DNA of 24,499 bases, from contig CAIYQS010000079.1 of NCBI GenBank assembly GCA_903928395.1, positions 1 to 24,499 of the forward strand, read 5' to 3'. Origin of the DNA: an uncultured Actinomycetes bacterium (lineage in GTDB: Bacteria; Actinomycetota; Actinomycetes; Nanopelagicales; Nanopelagicaceae). Positions 1 to 6,413 of this stretch are shown piece by piece. Positions within the stretch are counted from its first letter, which is position 1. The number at the start of each line of letters is the position of its first letter. Made by a program: the position numbers and the translations under genes. Under the pieces are notes generated by a model. The model was not told where the DNA came from and did not search any database. It saw only the letters and a list, made by a program, of their open reading frames with translations.

Positions 1-420
1 GGTATGACAGATGATGCAGATATCCGCATCGCACAATCGATGATGGATTACATCTTCCGTCGCCTGGCGCTGGATTACCTCCCATTCGAATCTCGTTCTG
101 CACTTGGTTTGTACACCGCATCAGAGCGCGCACGCGCTTTGGAGTCAGGTGAATACACCCAGGAAGAGGATTCACTCCCAAAAGCACCAGCTGCTCCTGC
201 GGCAGCAACTGCGGTTGCAAGTAAGACGGCAGCAGATGTAAAGATCGAATCAAAGCCAGTCAATAATCTTGATGGTGTTGGTTCTTCGATGGAACTCTTC
301 GAAAGGATGAGCGGGCAATCATCAGATGCACCACTCTGCATGACCTGCGGCACCAAGATGCGTATGGCTGGTTCATGCTTTGTCTGCGAAGGCTGCGGCA
401 ATACGTCGGGATGTTCTTGA
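1..420 (+). CDS. nrdJ: Vitamin B12-dependent (class II) ribonucleotide reductase, C-terminal part
   Basis: Partial gene; the window opens in frame inside it and only about the last 139 residues are visible. Class II ribonucleotide reductases reduce ribonucleotides to deoxyribonucleotides using adenosylcobalamin, supplying dNTPs in the cytoplasm. Recognised from the tail: a conserved segment with DYIFRRLALDYLP and TASERARAL, an Ala/Pro/Lys-rich linker (about residues 60-85), and a Cys-rich terminus with CMTCG, CFVCEGCG and the final TSGCS. In this family the terminal Cys pair re-reduces the active site and the other Cys pairs form a zinc-finger-like element (family knowledge). The TGA is followed about 40 nt later by a strong terminator, so this is the last gene of its transcript. 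The catalytic domain lies outside the window. Confidence 0.93.
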   Translation, partial: GMTDDADIRIAQSMMDYIFRRLALDYLPFESRSALGLYTASERARALESGEYTQEEDSLPKAPAAPAAATAVASKTAADVKIESKPVNNLDGVGSSMELFERMSGQSSDAPLCMTCGTKMRMAGSCFVCEGCGNTSGCS

Positions 421-460
421 TCCATCGGAATAAATCCGTCACGCAGTAAGCAGTAAGTAA

Positions 461-494
461 AAGAACCCCGGTCTAGTGGCCGGGATTCTTTTTT
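461..494. terminator. Bidirectional intrinsic terminator
   Basis: The arms AAGAACCCCGG (461-471) and CCGGGATTCTT (480-490) pair over 11 positions with one wobble or mismatch, around an 8-nt loop, followed by TTTT. On the minus strand the same hairpin is followed by TTCTTTT. It lies between the end of nrdJ (+) and the minus-strand fragment that stops at 502, so it can end transcription from both sides. Confidence 0.85.
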
Positions 495-501
495 ATGCCA
501 T

Positions 502-720
502 TTATGGAATATCCACGGAGATTTGAGTGAAAAGATCTGAATAGTTCTCTTGTTGATTCTTGGTTGTATACCTGAAATTGACATCACTTTGATCTGGATT
601 CGGAGCGAAGGGATCATTACTACCCCAGCCTCTGCTGTTGTGGGCGATGACCCAGAAAACAGACTCATGTCCTTTACTAACAACCACTACACCTGTCTTT
701 TCTCCTAACTCAGCATCCAT
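502..720 (-). pseudogene. Truncated third copy of an FN3-like surface module
   Basis: A 72-residue reading frame just downstream of the FN3-like protein, in another frame and overlapping its end by 11 nt. Its residues FWVIAHNSRGWGSNDP and NPDQ match the module ends of the upstream protein (VWVVAHNKNGWGDNDP, NPDQ). Its first residues MDAELGEKT resemble the module beginning LDANLGKLT. About 60 residues of the module core that should lie between these parts are missing, and there is no signal peptide or obvious ribosome site. A stop codon lies four codons upstream in frame. I read it as the remnant of a third module or a decayed paralogue. A short translated protein cannot be excluded, since the ATG overlaps the upstream stop region and coupling is possible. 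Confidence 0.55.
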
Positions 721-2071
721 ACTTCTTAGCTAGTGTCGAATTACAATTGAGTGTCAGATGAATTGTAGAAGGTAGCTTCAACTTCGAGATTTCGGTTGCA
801 CTCAGTGTGCGATAGTCATATTCGGCTTGATCTGGATTGATAGCGAGGGGATCGTTATCTCCCCAGCCATTTTTATTATGCGCGACCACCCATACGGGGT
901 AATCCGGATAACCTTCAACAAAGAAATGATGAGTCCCGTTGGGATTTTGGATCCCGTGGGGATCTTGGGATCCTGGCTTAAGATTTCCATTGAATGAAGT
1001 GCCCTCAACTACCGCTACTAATTTCACTCTAGTTATGGGTACATCAGATTCAAAATCATAGGAATAGTAGATGGCGTATTCATCTACGTTTTCGGTTTGT
1101 GGATTGGGACTCCACTTAAGGGTTAACTTCCCCAAATTGGCATCTAGCTTGGCGAGTTGGAGATGAGTGACATTACTTGGTCTTCCGGGACCAAAGCGCG
1201 ATAACGGAAGTTCGACGTCAGGCAGCCACGGGACAGTCCAAGGCGTGTGGTCAGAAGGATTTGTAGTCGGATTACTCGAAATGGTTTTTGGTCGAACTGG
1301 CCAAGCGATGGAAGAGAATTTTGGATCAAGTTGATTCACCAAGAAAAGTTTCTCACTAAAACCGAAACTTATTGGTTGATTCGCCACAGCGCCATATAAA
1401 CTTTGATTGTACGAAAGATGCGAGAAGTTTGCTGGATTTTCGTCGGGGTTCGGCGTCCTGCTATCGTTATTTCCCCACCCGTACTTGTTGTGGGCCACTA
1501 CCCACACCATGATTTGGTAGGGCGGCTGCCTATTGATTGGGCCGGTTGCACAGTTGGCAGCTAGTGTGCAGATTGGAATTTCATTTTCTCCATAGGGAGC
1601 ATATGTTGCGCTATTCGCAATGTCTTCTCGAATGATAGTTGTTCGGATCGAGGTATCTTTTACGACTGCGGCGAGGATTCCGTGACCAATGTATGGGTCA
1701 TCGGTGGGTATGGCCTGTTGGTAGTAAAGCGCATACTCATCTACGCCTTCATTTGAAGGGTTGGAATCCCATTTCAAGGTAATGATTTTGTGAATCGGGT
1801 CAACTGAAGCAAGTGTAAGTCCCTCTACCCCTGATGGTCTTCCTGCTTGGAACCGAGAAGGTGGGTAGTTATCGACTGTTGAAGATCCCGTCGAAGGGGT
1901 GGGCGAGGAGGTAGTTGAATGCGTTGGGGCGGGGGATTTCGAGGAGTGGTGCGACACTGCGATCGTTGTGAGTGTTGCGACGGCAAGAACGAGAGGGACT
2001 GTAATCAGCGCATAAAACCTACTCCTTGAGCCGGCAAAATATTTCACAACGCCTCTTTTCTTAATACCCAA
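710..2071 (-). CDS. Membrane-anchored protein with two FN3-like repeats (surface protein of unknown role)
   Basis: 453 residues from a TTG start. A GTG at 2047 (M-KYFAGSRSRF), 4 nt after an AAGAGG box, is an equally plausible start. Visible parts: a basic N-terminus and a single hydrophobic segment at about 20-40 (signal anchor), a Ser/Thr/Pro linker (about 43-68), then two homologous modules at about 72-205 and 291-416. Each begins SRF-x2-GRPS-x-V and contains LTLKW...VDEYA-x-YY, which looks like FN3 B/C strands. Each ends in VWVVAHNK-x-GWG-x-ND...NPD. The protein is probably exposed outside the membrane. FN3-like modules usually bind proteins or glycans, but no enzyme domain is visible and the function is unknown. 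It sits 30 nt downstream of the truncated kdpA on the same strand, so it may be read from the kdp promoter. Confidence 0.8.
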   Translation of the reverse strand: MGIKKRGVVKYFAGSRSRFYALITVPLVLAVATLTTIAVSHHSSKSPAPTHSTTSSPTPSTGSSTVDNYPPSRFQAGRPSGVEGLTLASVDPIHKIITLKWDSNPSNEGVDEYALYYQQAIPTDDPYIGHGILAAVVKDTSIRTTIIREDIANSATYAPYGENEIPICTLAANCATGPINRQPPYQIMVWVVAHNKYGWGNNDSRTPNPDENPANFSHLSYNQSLYGAVANQPISFGFSEKLFLVNQLDPKFSSIAWPVRPKTISSNPTTNPSDHTPWTVPWLPDVELPLSRFGPGRPSNVTHLQLAKLDANLGKLTLKWSPNPQTENVDEYAIYYSYDFESDVPITRVKLVAVVEGTSFNGNLKPGSQDPHGIQNPNGTHHFFVEGYPDYPVWVVAHNKNGWGDNDPLAINPDQAEYDYRTLSATEISKLKLPSTIHLTLNCNSTLAKKYGC

Positions 2072-2101
2072 AAGATACCTGAAAAGAATTGGACACCTGT
2101 C

Positions 2102-2674
2102 CTATTTGGCAGCGCCTGCGGTTGCAATAAAGCTAAATGGAAGCAGGATTTTGAAAACTGTGCGGTACATGTCCACCCAGAAATTCCCAAGTGACTCACC
2201 GTGTCTGGAGTTGAATGCTCTTACAAGAGAAATGGCAACAACGATTCCTGCGGCGGCAGAAACAAAGTTTTGAACTGCTAGTCCTGCCATTTGGGCGAAG
2301 AATCCCAAAGTTGATTCGCCCGAATAATTTTGCCAGTTAGTGTTGGTGACAAACGAGATTGCAGTATTCCATGCCAAAGCGGGGGACATTCCCTTAAACC
2401 CTTCGGCCCAAGGTAGATATTGTTGTAACCGGAGAATTCCATAAAGAAAAAGAATTGAAATTCCCGAAAAACTAAGAAGGGAAGCTGCGTAGCCTTTCCA
2501 GGATTGCGAAGATCTGGCATCGATGCCGATAGCCGAATAGAAACGCTTTTCGAACCAGCCAACTTTTTCGCTCTGGAAAACTTTCGCCATGTAATTGCCG
2601 AGTGGGACGATGGAGGCGCCGATTAAGACGACAAGAGCTAGATCGGTGAATAAGGTGGAGGAGAGTTCACTCAT
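2102..2674 (-). pseudogene. kdpA: Truncated KdpA, potassium-transporting ATPase A subunit (N-terminal third)
   Basis: 190 residues clearly matching the start of KdpA, the K+ channel-like subunit of the KdpFABC pump, which is normally about 550-600 residues. Seen: an N-terminal membrane segment with PLGNYMAKVF, then YSAIGID, QSWKGYA, LRLQQYLPW, the first selectivity-filter loop TNTNWQNYSGE (110-120), and VQNFVSAAAG and GNFWVDMYRT. The frame ends after LLPFSFIATAGAAK, where normal KdpA continues with three more pore repeats. Nothing resembling the rest of KdpA, KdpB or KdpC follows; an unrelated FN3-like gene begins 30 nt later. A pump cannot form from this. Its start overlaps the kdpF stop (TAATG), so the operon head is intact. 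Probably a deletion or rearrangement relic; a full kdp operon elsewhere in the genome cannot be excluded. Confidence 0.88.
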
Positions 2675-2757
2675 TAGAAACGCTCCGGAAAAAGCAGCGC
2701 AATAACCAGGTAGCCAGTAAGCAAGACTGCTAATGCAAGACCAATTGCTTGTGCCAT
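2674..2757 (-). CDS. kdpF: KdpF small membrane subunit
   Basis: 27 residues, MAQAIGLALAVLLTGYLVIA then LLFPERF: one membrane helix ending in the PERF typical of KdpF, the small subunit that stabilises the KdpFABC complex. The TAA overlaps the kdpA ATG (TAATG), and its own ATG overlaps the stop of the small ORF upstream in the same way. These overlaps indicate translational coupling. Since kdpA is cut short and kdpB and kdpC are absent here, KdpF probably has no partner unless another operon exists. Confidence 0.85.
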   Translation of the reverse strand: MAQAIGLALAVLLTGYLVIALLFPERF

Positions 2758-2840
2758 TAGATGCGCCCCAGACCCTTTAAAATTAAACCAAAGATCGCAA
2801 ATATGGCGGCAAATCCGGCGATAGCTAGTACATCAGCCAT
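2757..2840 (-). CDS. Small membrane ORF at the head of the kdp operon
   Basis: 27 residues, MADVLAIAGFAAIFAIFGLI then LKGLGRI: one hydrophobic helix with a basic C-terminus. Three ATG codons stand in a row (2846, 2843, 2840). The AGGA box abuts the first and is 6 nt from the third, so 2840 is chosen. The stop overlaps the kdpF ATG (TAATG). A short ORF of this type ahead of kdpF is familiar from other actinobacterial kdp operons as far as I recall, but its role is not established. It may be a further small subunit or a leader. Confidence 0.6.
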   Translation of the reverse strand: MADVLAIAGFAAIFAIFGLILKGLGRI

Positions 2841-2871
2841 CATCATTCCTTTCGGCGAGTAGACCGCTGTC

Positions 2872-2900
2872 TGAGGTCTATAAGATGAGGATAGACCTCA
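2872..2900. promoter_or_regulatory. Perfect 10-bp inverted repeat upstream of the kdp remnant
   Basis: The arms TGAGGTCTAT (2872-2881) and ATAGACCTCA (2891-2900) are exact inverted copies with a 9-nt spacer. The element is about 26 nt upstream of the first ATG of the kdp small ORF. It has no T tract in either direction, so it is not a typical terminator. On the minus strand it contains TATAGA, a possible -10 box. It could be a dimeric repressor operator or a 5' UTR hairpin. Which protein binds is unknown. Confidence 0.5.
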
Positions 2901-2929
2901 CTCGGAAAATGGCTGATGAATTCTCAGTT

Positions 2930-2949
2930 CTCCTAACAGGCTCCTAACA
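2930..2949. promoter_or_regulatory. Tandem 9-bp direct repeat with 11-bp period (possible KdpE/OmpR-type operator)
   Basis: CTCCTAACA occurs at 2930-2938 and again at 2941-2949, so the starts are 11 bp apart, one helical turn. On the kdp (minus) strand the unit reads TGTTAGGAG. OmpR-family response regulators such as KdpE bind head-to-tail repeats with this spacing (family knowledge). The site lies about 50 bp farther from kdp than a candidate -10 at 2877-2882, as expected for an activator. It could also serve dinG. Confidence 0.4.
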
Positions 2950-3025
2950 CACTTAATCAGCTTCGCCGTCATTGCGGCGGGCCTTTCGGATTTGTGGATA
3001 CTCAATGAATGTGAGCGCTCGCCGA

Positions 3026-3031
3026 TAGGGT
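3026..3031 (+). promoter_or_regulatory. -10 box of a leaderless dinG promoter
   Basis: TAGGGT matches TANNNT and ends 6 nt before the dinG ATG at 3038, with no ribosome-binding site between. Transcription would begin at or next to the start codon. No convincing -35 is seen. Confidence 0.45.
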
Positions 3032-3037
3032 TGCGCA

Positions 3038-5062
3038 ATGGCCAGCGCGAAGAATCAACAGATGAAGTTGGTCGGAGAAGCGCTTAATGCTGCAATTGAG
3101 GCGATAGGCGGGGAACCCCGCGAAGGACAAGTTCAAATGGCAGAAGCGGTGGCCAACGCGCTCACTGATCGCCATCACCTGCTGGTTCAGGCGGGAACCG
3201 GAACTGGAAAGTCACTGGCTTATTTAGTCCCTGCGCTCGTTCACGGCAAGAAAGTCTTGGTAGCGACAGCCACTTTGGCGCTGCAACGGCAGCTAGTGGA
3301 GCGAGATCTTCCAAAGATTCAGCCCGCGCTAGAAAGGGTTTTGGAGCGTGATCTAACGTTTGCGGTTTATAAGGGCGTAGGAAATTACATCTGTTTGCAG
3401 AAAATGAACGGCACCGCACAAGACCCAGATGGCGAATTCCTTATGGAAATTGGAGCGCTAGAAAAGGACCAAAAGCGACTCAAGGCATGGGCGATAAAAC
3501 CAGGTGTATCAGGGGATCGTGATGACGCTCCTGAGGTGGATCGCAGAGTTTGGTTTGCCAACTCTGTTTCAGGCCGCGAATGTATTGGTAAAGATGATTG
3601 TGCCTTCGGATCACAATGTTTTGCGATTGCGGCAAAAGCAAAAGCACAGACCGCTGACGTTGTGGTGACCAATCACACCTTGCTCGCCATCGAAATCGTA
3701 GATTCTCACCAAATCTTGCCGGAGCGCGATGCCGTTATTTTGGACGAAGCGCACGAATTTATGGACCGAACAACTCAAGCAGTAACGCAAGAATTAACCG
3801 CGGCGGGAGTTGAGCGAGCTGCAAAGATGGCCGCCAAATATATGCCCAGCAAAGTAGCAACCGCATTTACTAAAGCGGCAGATGAATTTGCTGAAGCTAT
3901 TGGAGATTTTGCCGCCGACGTTCGCACCGATTCGACTAAAGCCGGTCGCCTCCCAGAGTTACCAAGGCAGCTTGAGGCACCGATCCGAAAGGTGAAGGAA
4001 GCGTCCGCTGCGGTCGTTGCTTTGATAAATGCCGATTCCGATGAAATTGATTCCGATGCAATGGCGCAACGCGCGCGCGTTAAAGGTGCGACGAATGAAG
4101 TGCAGACTATCGCCTCCAAAATGTTGCGGCCTGGTGCCCATCAGGTGATGTGGTTTGAACCTACATTTTCGACGCTCTATCTTGCTCCGCTTGAGGTGTC
4201 TGATGTTTTGAGGCGCAACTTATTGACCGAAACACCGGTTATAGCAACCTCTGCCACACTGACGATCGGCAAGTCATTTGATGCAATAGCAAAATCGATC
4301 GGCTTTGTCGTCGGTCAGGATATCGATGAGGAAACCGATGAAGGCAAGGGCCTTATCGATCCGGCGAATGTGCAAATGCTGGATGTCGGCTCACCGTTTG
4401 ATTTCGCTTCCCAAGGGATGTTGTATTTGCCCCGCCACTTAGCGGAACCAGGTCGCGATGGCCCCGGTAAAGATGTTCTGACCGAACTCGGAGAATTAAT
4501 CGAGGCAGCTGGTGGGCGTACGCTCGCACTTTTCTCTTCGTGGCGCGGCGTAGAGATGGCGGATGAACACCTGCGAAAAGTTCTTGCAGAACTCAAGATT
4601 CCAATTATTACGCAACGTCGCGGTGATTCGGTTGGCCCACTCGTTGAAAAATTTGCCAAGGTTCCGCGTTCGATATTGCTCGGCACAATTTCGCTATGGC
4701 AAGGAATTGATGTGCCGGGACCTTCCTGCACCCTCGTTGCAATTGATCGGATTCCCTTCCCGCGTCCGGACGAACCCGTGATGAGTGCGAGGTCAGCCGA
4801 GGCCGATGAGGCTGGCGGAAGTGGCTTTATGCAGGTTTCACTTCCACGCGCTGCGCTTTTGCTTGCACAGGGGACTGGGCGGTTGATTAGATCCAGCGAT
4901 GATCGAGGAGTGGTCGCGATACTAGATTCCAGAATTGTCACAAAACGCTACGGATCGATCTTGCTTAACTCAATGCCACCTTTTTATCGAACCAGCGACG
5001 GGGTTGTCGTTAAAGAATCTCTCAAACGGTTAGATAAACAATTCAGCGATCAAGGCGTGTAA
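3038..5062 (+). CDS. dinG: DinG-family ATP-dependent DNA helicase
   Basis: 674 residues, full length for the family. DinG/XPD-type superfamily 2 helicases unwind DNA 5' to 3', resolve R-loops and damaged structures, and carry an iron-sulfur cluster. Seen in order: Q-like region GEPREGQVQMAEAV (about 25-38), Walker A AGTGTGKS (52-59), the motif Ia region VATATLALQRQL, four Cys suited to the Fe-S cluster (C119, C182, C188, C194), the DEAH box ILDEAHEF (234-241), the motif TSATLTIG, a second RecA lobe with LFSSWRGVEM and TISLWQGIDVPG, and motif VI QGTGRLIRSS. The start ATG has a TANNNT box 6 nt upstream and no Shine-Dalgarno, so it is probably leaderless. The last 33 nt overlap the end of the convergent Nudix gene. 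Confidence 0.93.
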   Translation: MASAKNQQMKLVGEALNAAIEAIGGEPREGQVQMAEAVANALTDRHHLLVQAGTGTGKSLAYLVPALVHGKKVLVATATLALQRQLVERDLPKIQPALERVLERDLTFAVYKGVGNYICLQKMNGTAQDPDGEFLMEIGALEKDQKRLKAWAIKPGVSGDRDDAPEVDRRVWFANSVSGRECIGKDDCAFGSQCFAIAAKAKAQTADVVVTNHTLLAIEIVDSHQILPERDAVILDEAHEFMDRTTQAVTQELTAAGVERAAKMAAKYMPSKVATAFTKAADEFAEAIGDFAADVRTDSTKAGRLPELPRQLEAPIRKVKEASAAVVALINADSDEIDSDAMAQRARVKGATNEVQTIASKMLRPGAHQVMWFEPTFSTLYLAPLEVSDVLRRNLLTETPVIATSATLTIGKSFDAIAKSIGFVVGQDIDEETDEGKGLIDPANVQMLDVGSPFDFASQGMLYLPRHLAEPGRDGPGKDVLTELGELIEAAGGRTLALFSSWRGVEMADEHLRKVLAELKIPIITQRRGDSVGPLVEKFAKVPRSILLGTISLWQGIDVPGPSCTLVAIDRIPFPRPDEPVMSARSAEADEAGGSGFMQVSLPRAALLLAQGTGRLIRSSDDRGVVAILDSRIVTKRYGSILLNSMPPFYRTSDGVVVKESLKRLDKQFSDQGV

Positions 5063-5491
5063 CTCGGGCCAGTGCCTGGCAAATGACGGATGCAATTGCA
5101 TCGCCGCGACGTCATCAAAGAGTATCCATCTGACTTCTTGTGATTCATCATTCATTTCATGCGCGACTAAATTATCACTCGCCTTAGCAATAATGGTGTC
5201 ATAGCGCCAGGGTCCGTGATCATCTGTAAAGGTCTGGATCGGTTCTAGCAATTCAGTATCAATTCCTAGTTCCTCACGTGCTTCGCGTTTTGCTCCCTCC
5301 AGAATTGTTTCGTGACTATCGCGAGCACCGCCCGGGATTCCCCAAGTATCACCATTGTGAACCCATGGCGCGCGGTGCTGCAATAAAATTGTTCCGTTTC
5401 GGACGAGAAGCAAACCGGCAGCACCATGCAATCCCCAATGCTTGTTTCCACACGTGCATTGGATCCAACCGTCGCCATCAGTGTGAGCCAT
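5030..5491 (-). CDS. Nudix hydrolase
   Basis: 153 residues from ATG 5491 (MAHTDGDGWIQC). An ATG at 5545 would add 18 residues that do not look conserved. Nudix enzymes cleave nucleoside diphosphates linked to another group, including oxidised dNTPs (MutT-like) and NADH. The Nudix box is complete at about 54-77: GGARDSHE, then seven residues, then REAREELGI. An N-terminal CTCGNKHWG followed by GAAGLLLV is a signature of a common actinobacterial subgroup. The substrate cannot be told from sequence; house-cleaning of damaged nucleotides is a reasonable guess. It runs towards dinG and overlaps its 3' end by 33 nt. Confidence 0.88.
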   Translation of the reverse strand: MAHTDGDGWIQCTCGNKHWGLHGAAGLLLVRNGTILLQHRAPWVHNGDTWGIPGGARDSHETILEGAKREAREELGIDTELLEPIQTFTDDHGPWRYDTIIAKASDNLVAHEMNDESQEVRWILFDDVAAMQLHPSFARHWPELHALIAELFI

Positions 5492-5602
5492 ATCCCTAGC
5501 GTGGCACGACTTTGAAAATATTGCCGTGATACGCGCGACATACACAGGATGCGGGTGTACACAGGCGCGAAGTTTTCTGGATTCTCCGAATCAGCGGGTT
5601 TA

Positions 5603-5608
5603 TACCCT
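5603..5608 (+). promoter_or_regulatory. -10 box of the leaderless PKD-protein promoter
   Basis: TACCCT (TANNNT) ends 6 nt before the ATG at 5615, the same geometry as at several other genes here. It supports the start at 5615 over the in-frame ATG at 5549. Confidence 0.45.
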
Positions 5609-5614
5609 CACAGC

Positions 5615-6346
5615 ATGATATTTATGGCAGGTTTATTAATGGCTGCAAATTGTGCGGCAGGTCCTTGCGTCCAGGTTTACACCGACCCAACAACGCATCA
5701 ATTGGTTATAACAGCTAACCAGAATCGACCAGGTTCAACGGTGATCCCGCACCCGACCCCGGTACATACTTATAAACCTCGACCTAGACCGATTGTGAAA
5801 CCCACGCCAAGGGCCAGACCGATTCCGCAGACTTGGGTGCCATATAAAGCGGTGCCAGTCGTGCGCCGCGCCTACAAACCTCCCGTCAAGAGAAAGCCGT
5901 CGACGCTGGCAAAGGTAGTGACGACGGCGATATCGCTATCGGATCAGATCACACGACTTTTGCCGGGAAGTCAGATCTTGTATCAGCCAAGCAAAGACGC
6001 GGTAACAAATGTTCCGGTCTATTTCTGGAGTGACACCAACACGGTCTTTCAGGTTGTCACCGCGATTCTTGGAGTTGGTGTTAACGTCGTGATGAATCCC
6101 TCTTTTGTTTGGAATTTCGGAGACGGCACGACCATGTCCACCTCAGATAAAGGTGGTCCATATCCGAACGCCGCAATCACCCATGTTTACAGAACTCCAG
6201 GGACATACACAATCAATCTAGCAATCTCTTGGGCTGGATCTTGGGCGGCACAAGGAGCAGTGCTCCCCGTGCTTGGTGGAGCAATCGTGCAGACCACCAG
6301 CGCCACGATTCAAGTAAATCCAGGTCCAACAGAATTCACACGGTGA
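5615..6346 (+). CDS. Secreted PKD-domain protein with a basic proline-rich stalk
   Basis: 243 residues from ATG 5615; the in-frame ATG at 5549 would lie almost against the divergent Nudix gene. Visible: a hydrophobic N-terminus (MIFMAGLLMAANCAAGP) that may act as a short signal peptide; a Pro/Arg/Lys-rich segment (about 45-95) with repeated PRPRP, KPTPRARP and KPPVKRKPS; and a PKD-like beta-sandwich (about 125-235) with VWNFGDGT, ITHVYRTPGTYTINLAISW and a C-terminal ATIQVNPG strand. PKD folds mediate protein or carbohydrate contacts at the cell surface. The charged stalk may bind cell-wall polymers (inference). No enzyme domain is seen and the function is unknown. Confidence 0.78.
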   Translation: MIFMAGLLMAANCAAGPCVQVYTDPTTHQLVITANQNRPGSTVIPHPTPVHTYKPRPRPIVKPTPRARPIPQTWVPYKAVPVVRRAYKPPVKRKPSTLAKVVTTAISLSDQITRLLPGSQILYQPSKDAVTNVPVYFWSDTNTVFQVVTAILGVGVNVVMNPSFVWNFGDGTTMSTSDKGGPYPNAAITHVYRTPGTYTINLAISWAGSWAAQGAVLPVLGGAIVQTTSATIQVNPGPTEFTR

Positions 6347-6350
6347 AGTT

Positions 6351-6413
6351 ATGCACATTTCGCTGATGGCAGTTGTTATCGTGACTCTTCTACGCGCGAT
6401 CTTTAAGCCATGA
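6351..6413 (+). CDS. Possible 20-residue hydrophobic ORF coupled to the DUF4192 gene
   Basis: MHISLMAVVIVTLLRAIFKP lies between the PKD gene (stop 6344-6346) and the DUF4192 gene. A GGTGAAG box precedes the ATG closely, and the TGA overlaps the next ATG (ATGA, 6410-6413). It is one hydrophobic stretch with a basic end. It could be a small membrane peptide or a coupling ORF, but so short a frame can arise by chance and I know no homologue. Confidence 0.25.
   Translation: MHISLMAVVIVTLLRAIFKP

Noticed and set aside
75..683. 202-residue minus-strand frame across the nrdJ end and terminator
   Set aside because: It would run through the terminator and oppose conserved NrdJ sequence; its residues show no family likeness.
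2841..3037. A c-di-AMP (ydaO-type) riboswitch ahead of the kdp genes
   Set aside because: The leader on the minus strand is too short and I could not find the conserved riboswitch segments; only the inverted and direct repeats are supported.
4315..4941. 208-residue minus-strand frame within dinG
   Set aside because: Opposite conserved helicase motifs, rich in Ser/Pro/Arg as expected for an antisense shadow.
5492..5545. Longer Nudix start at ATG 5545
   Set aside because: The 18 added residues lack conservation and crowd the divergent PKD promoter; the family typically begins shortly before the CTCGNKHWG region.
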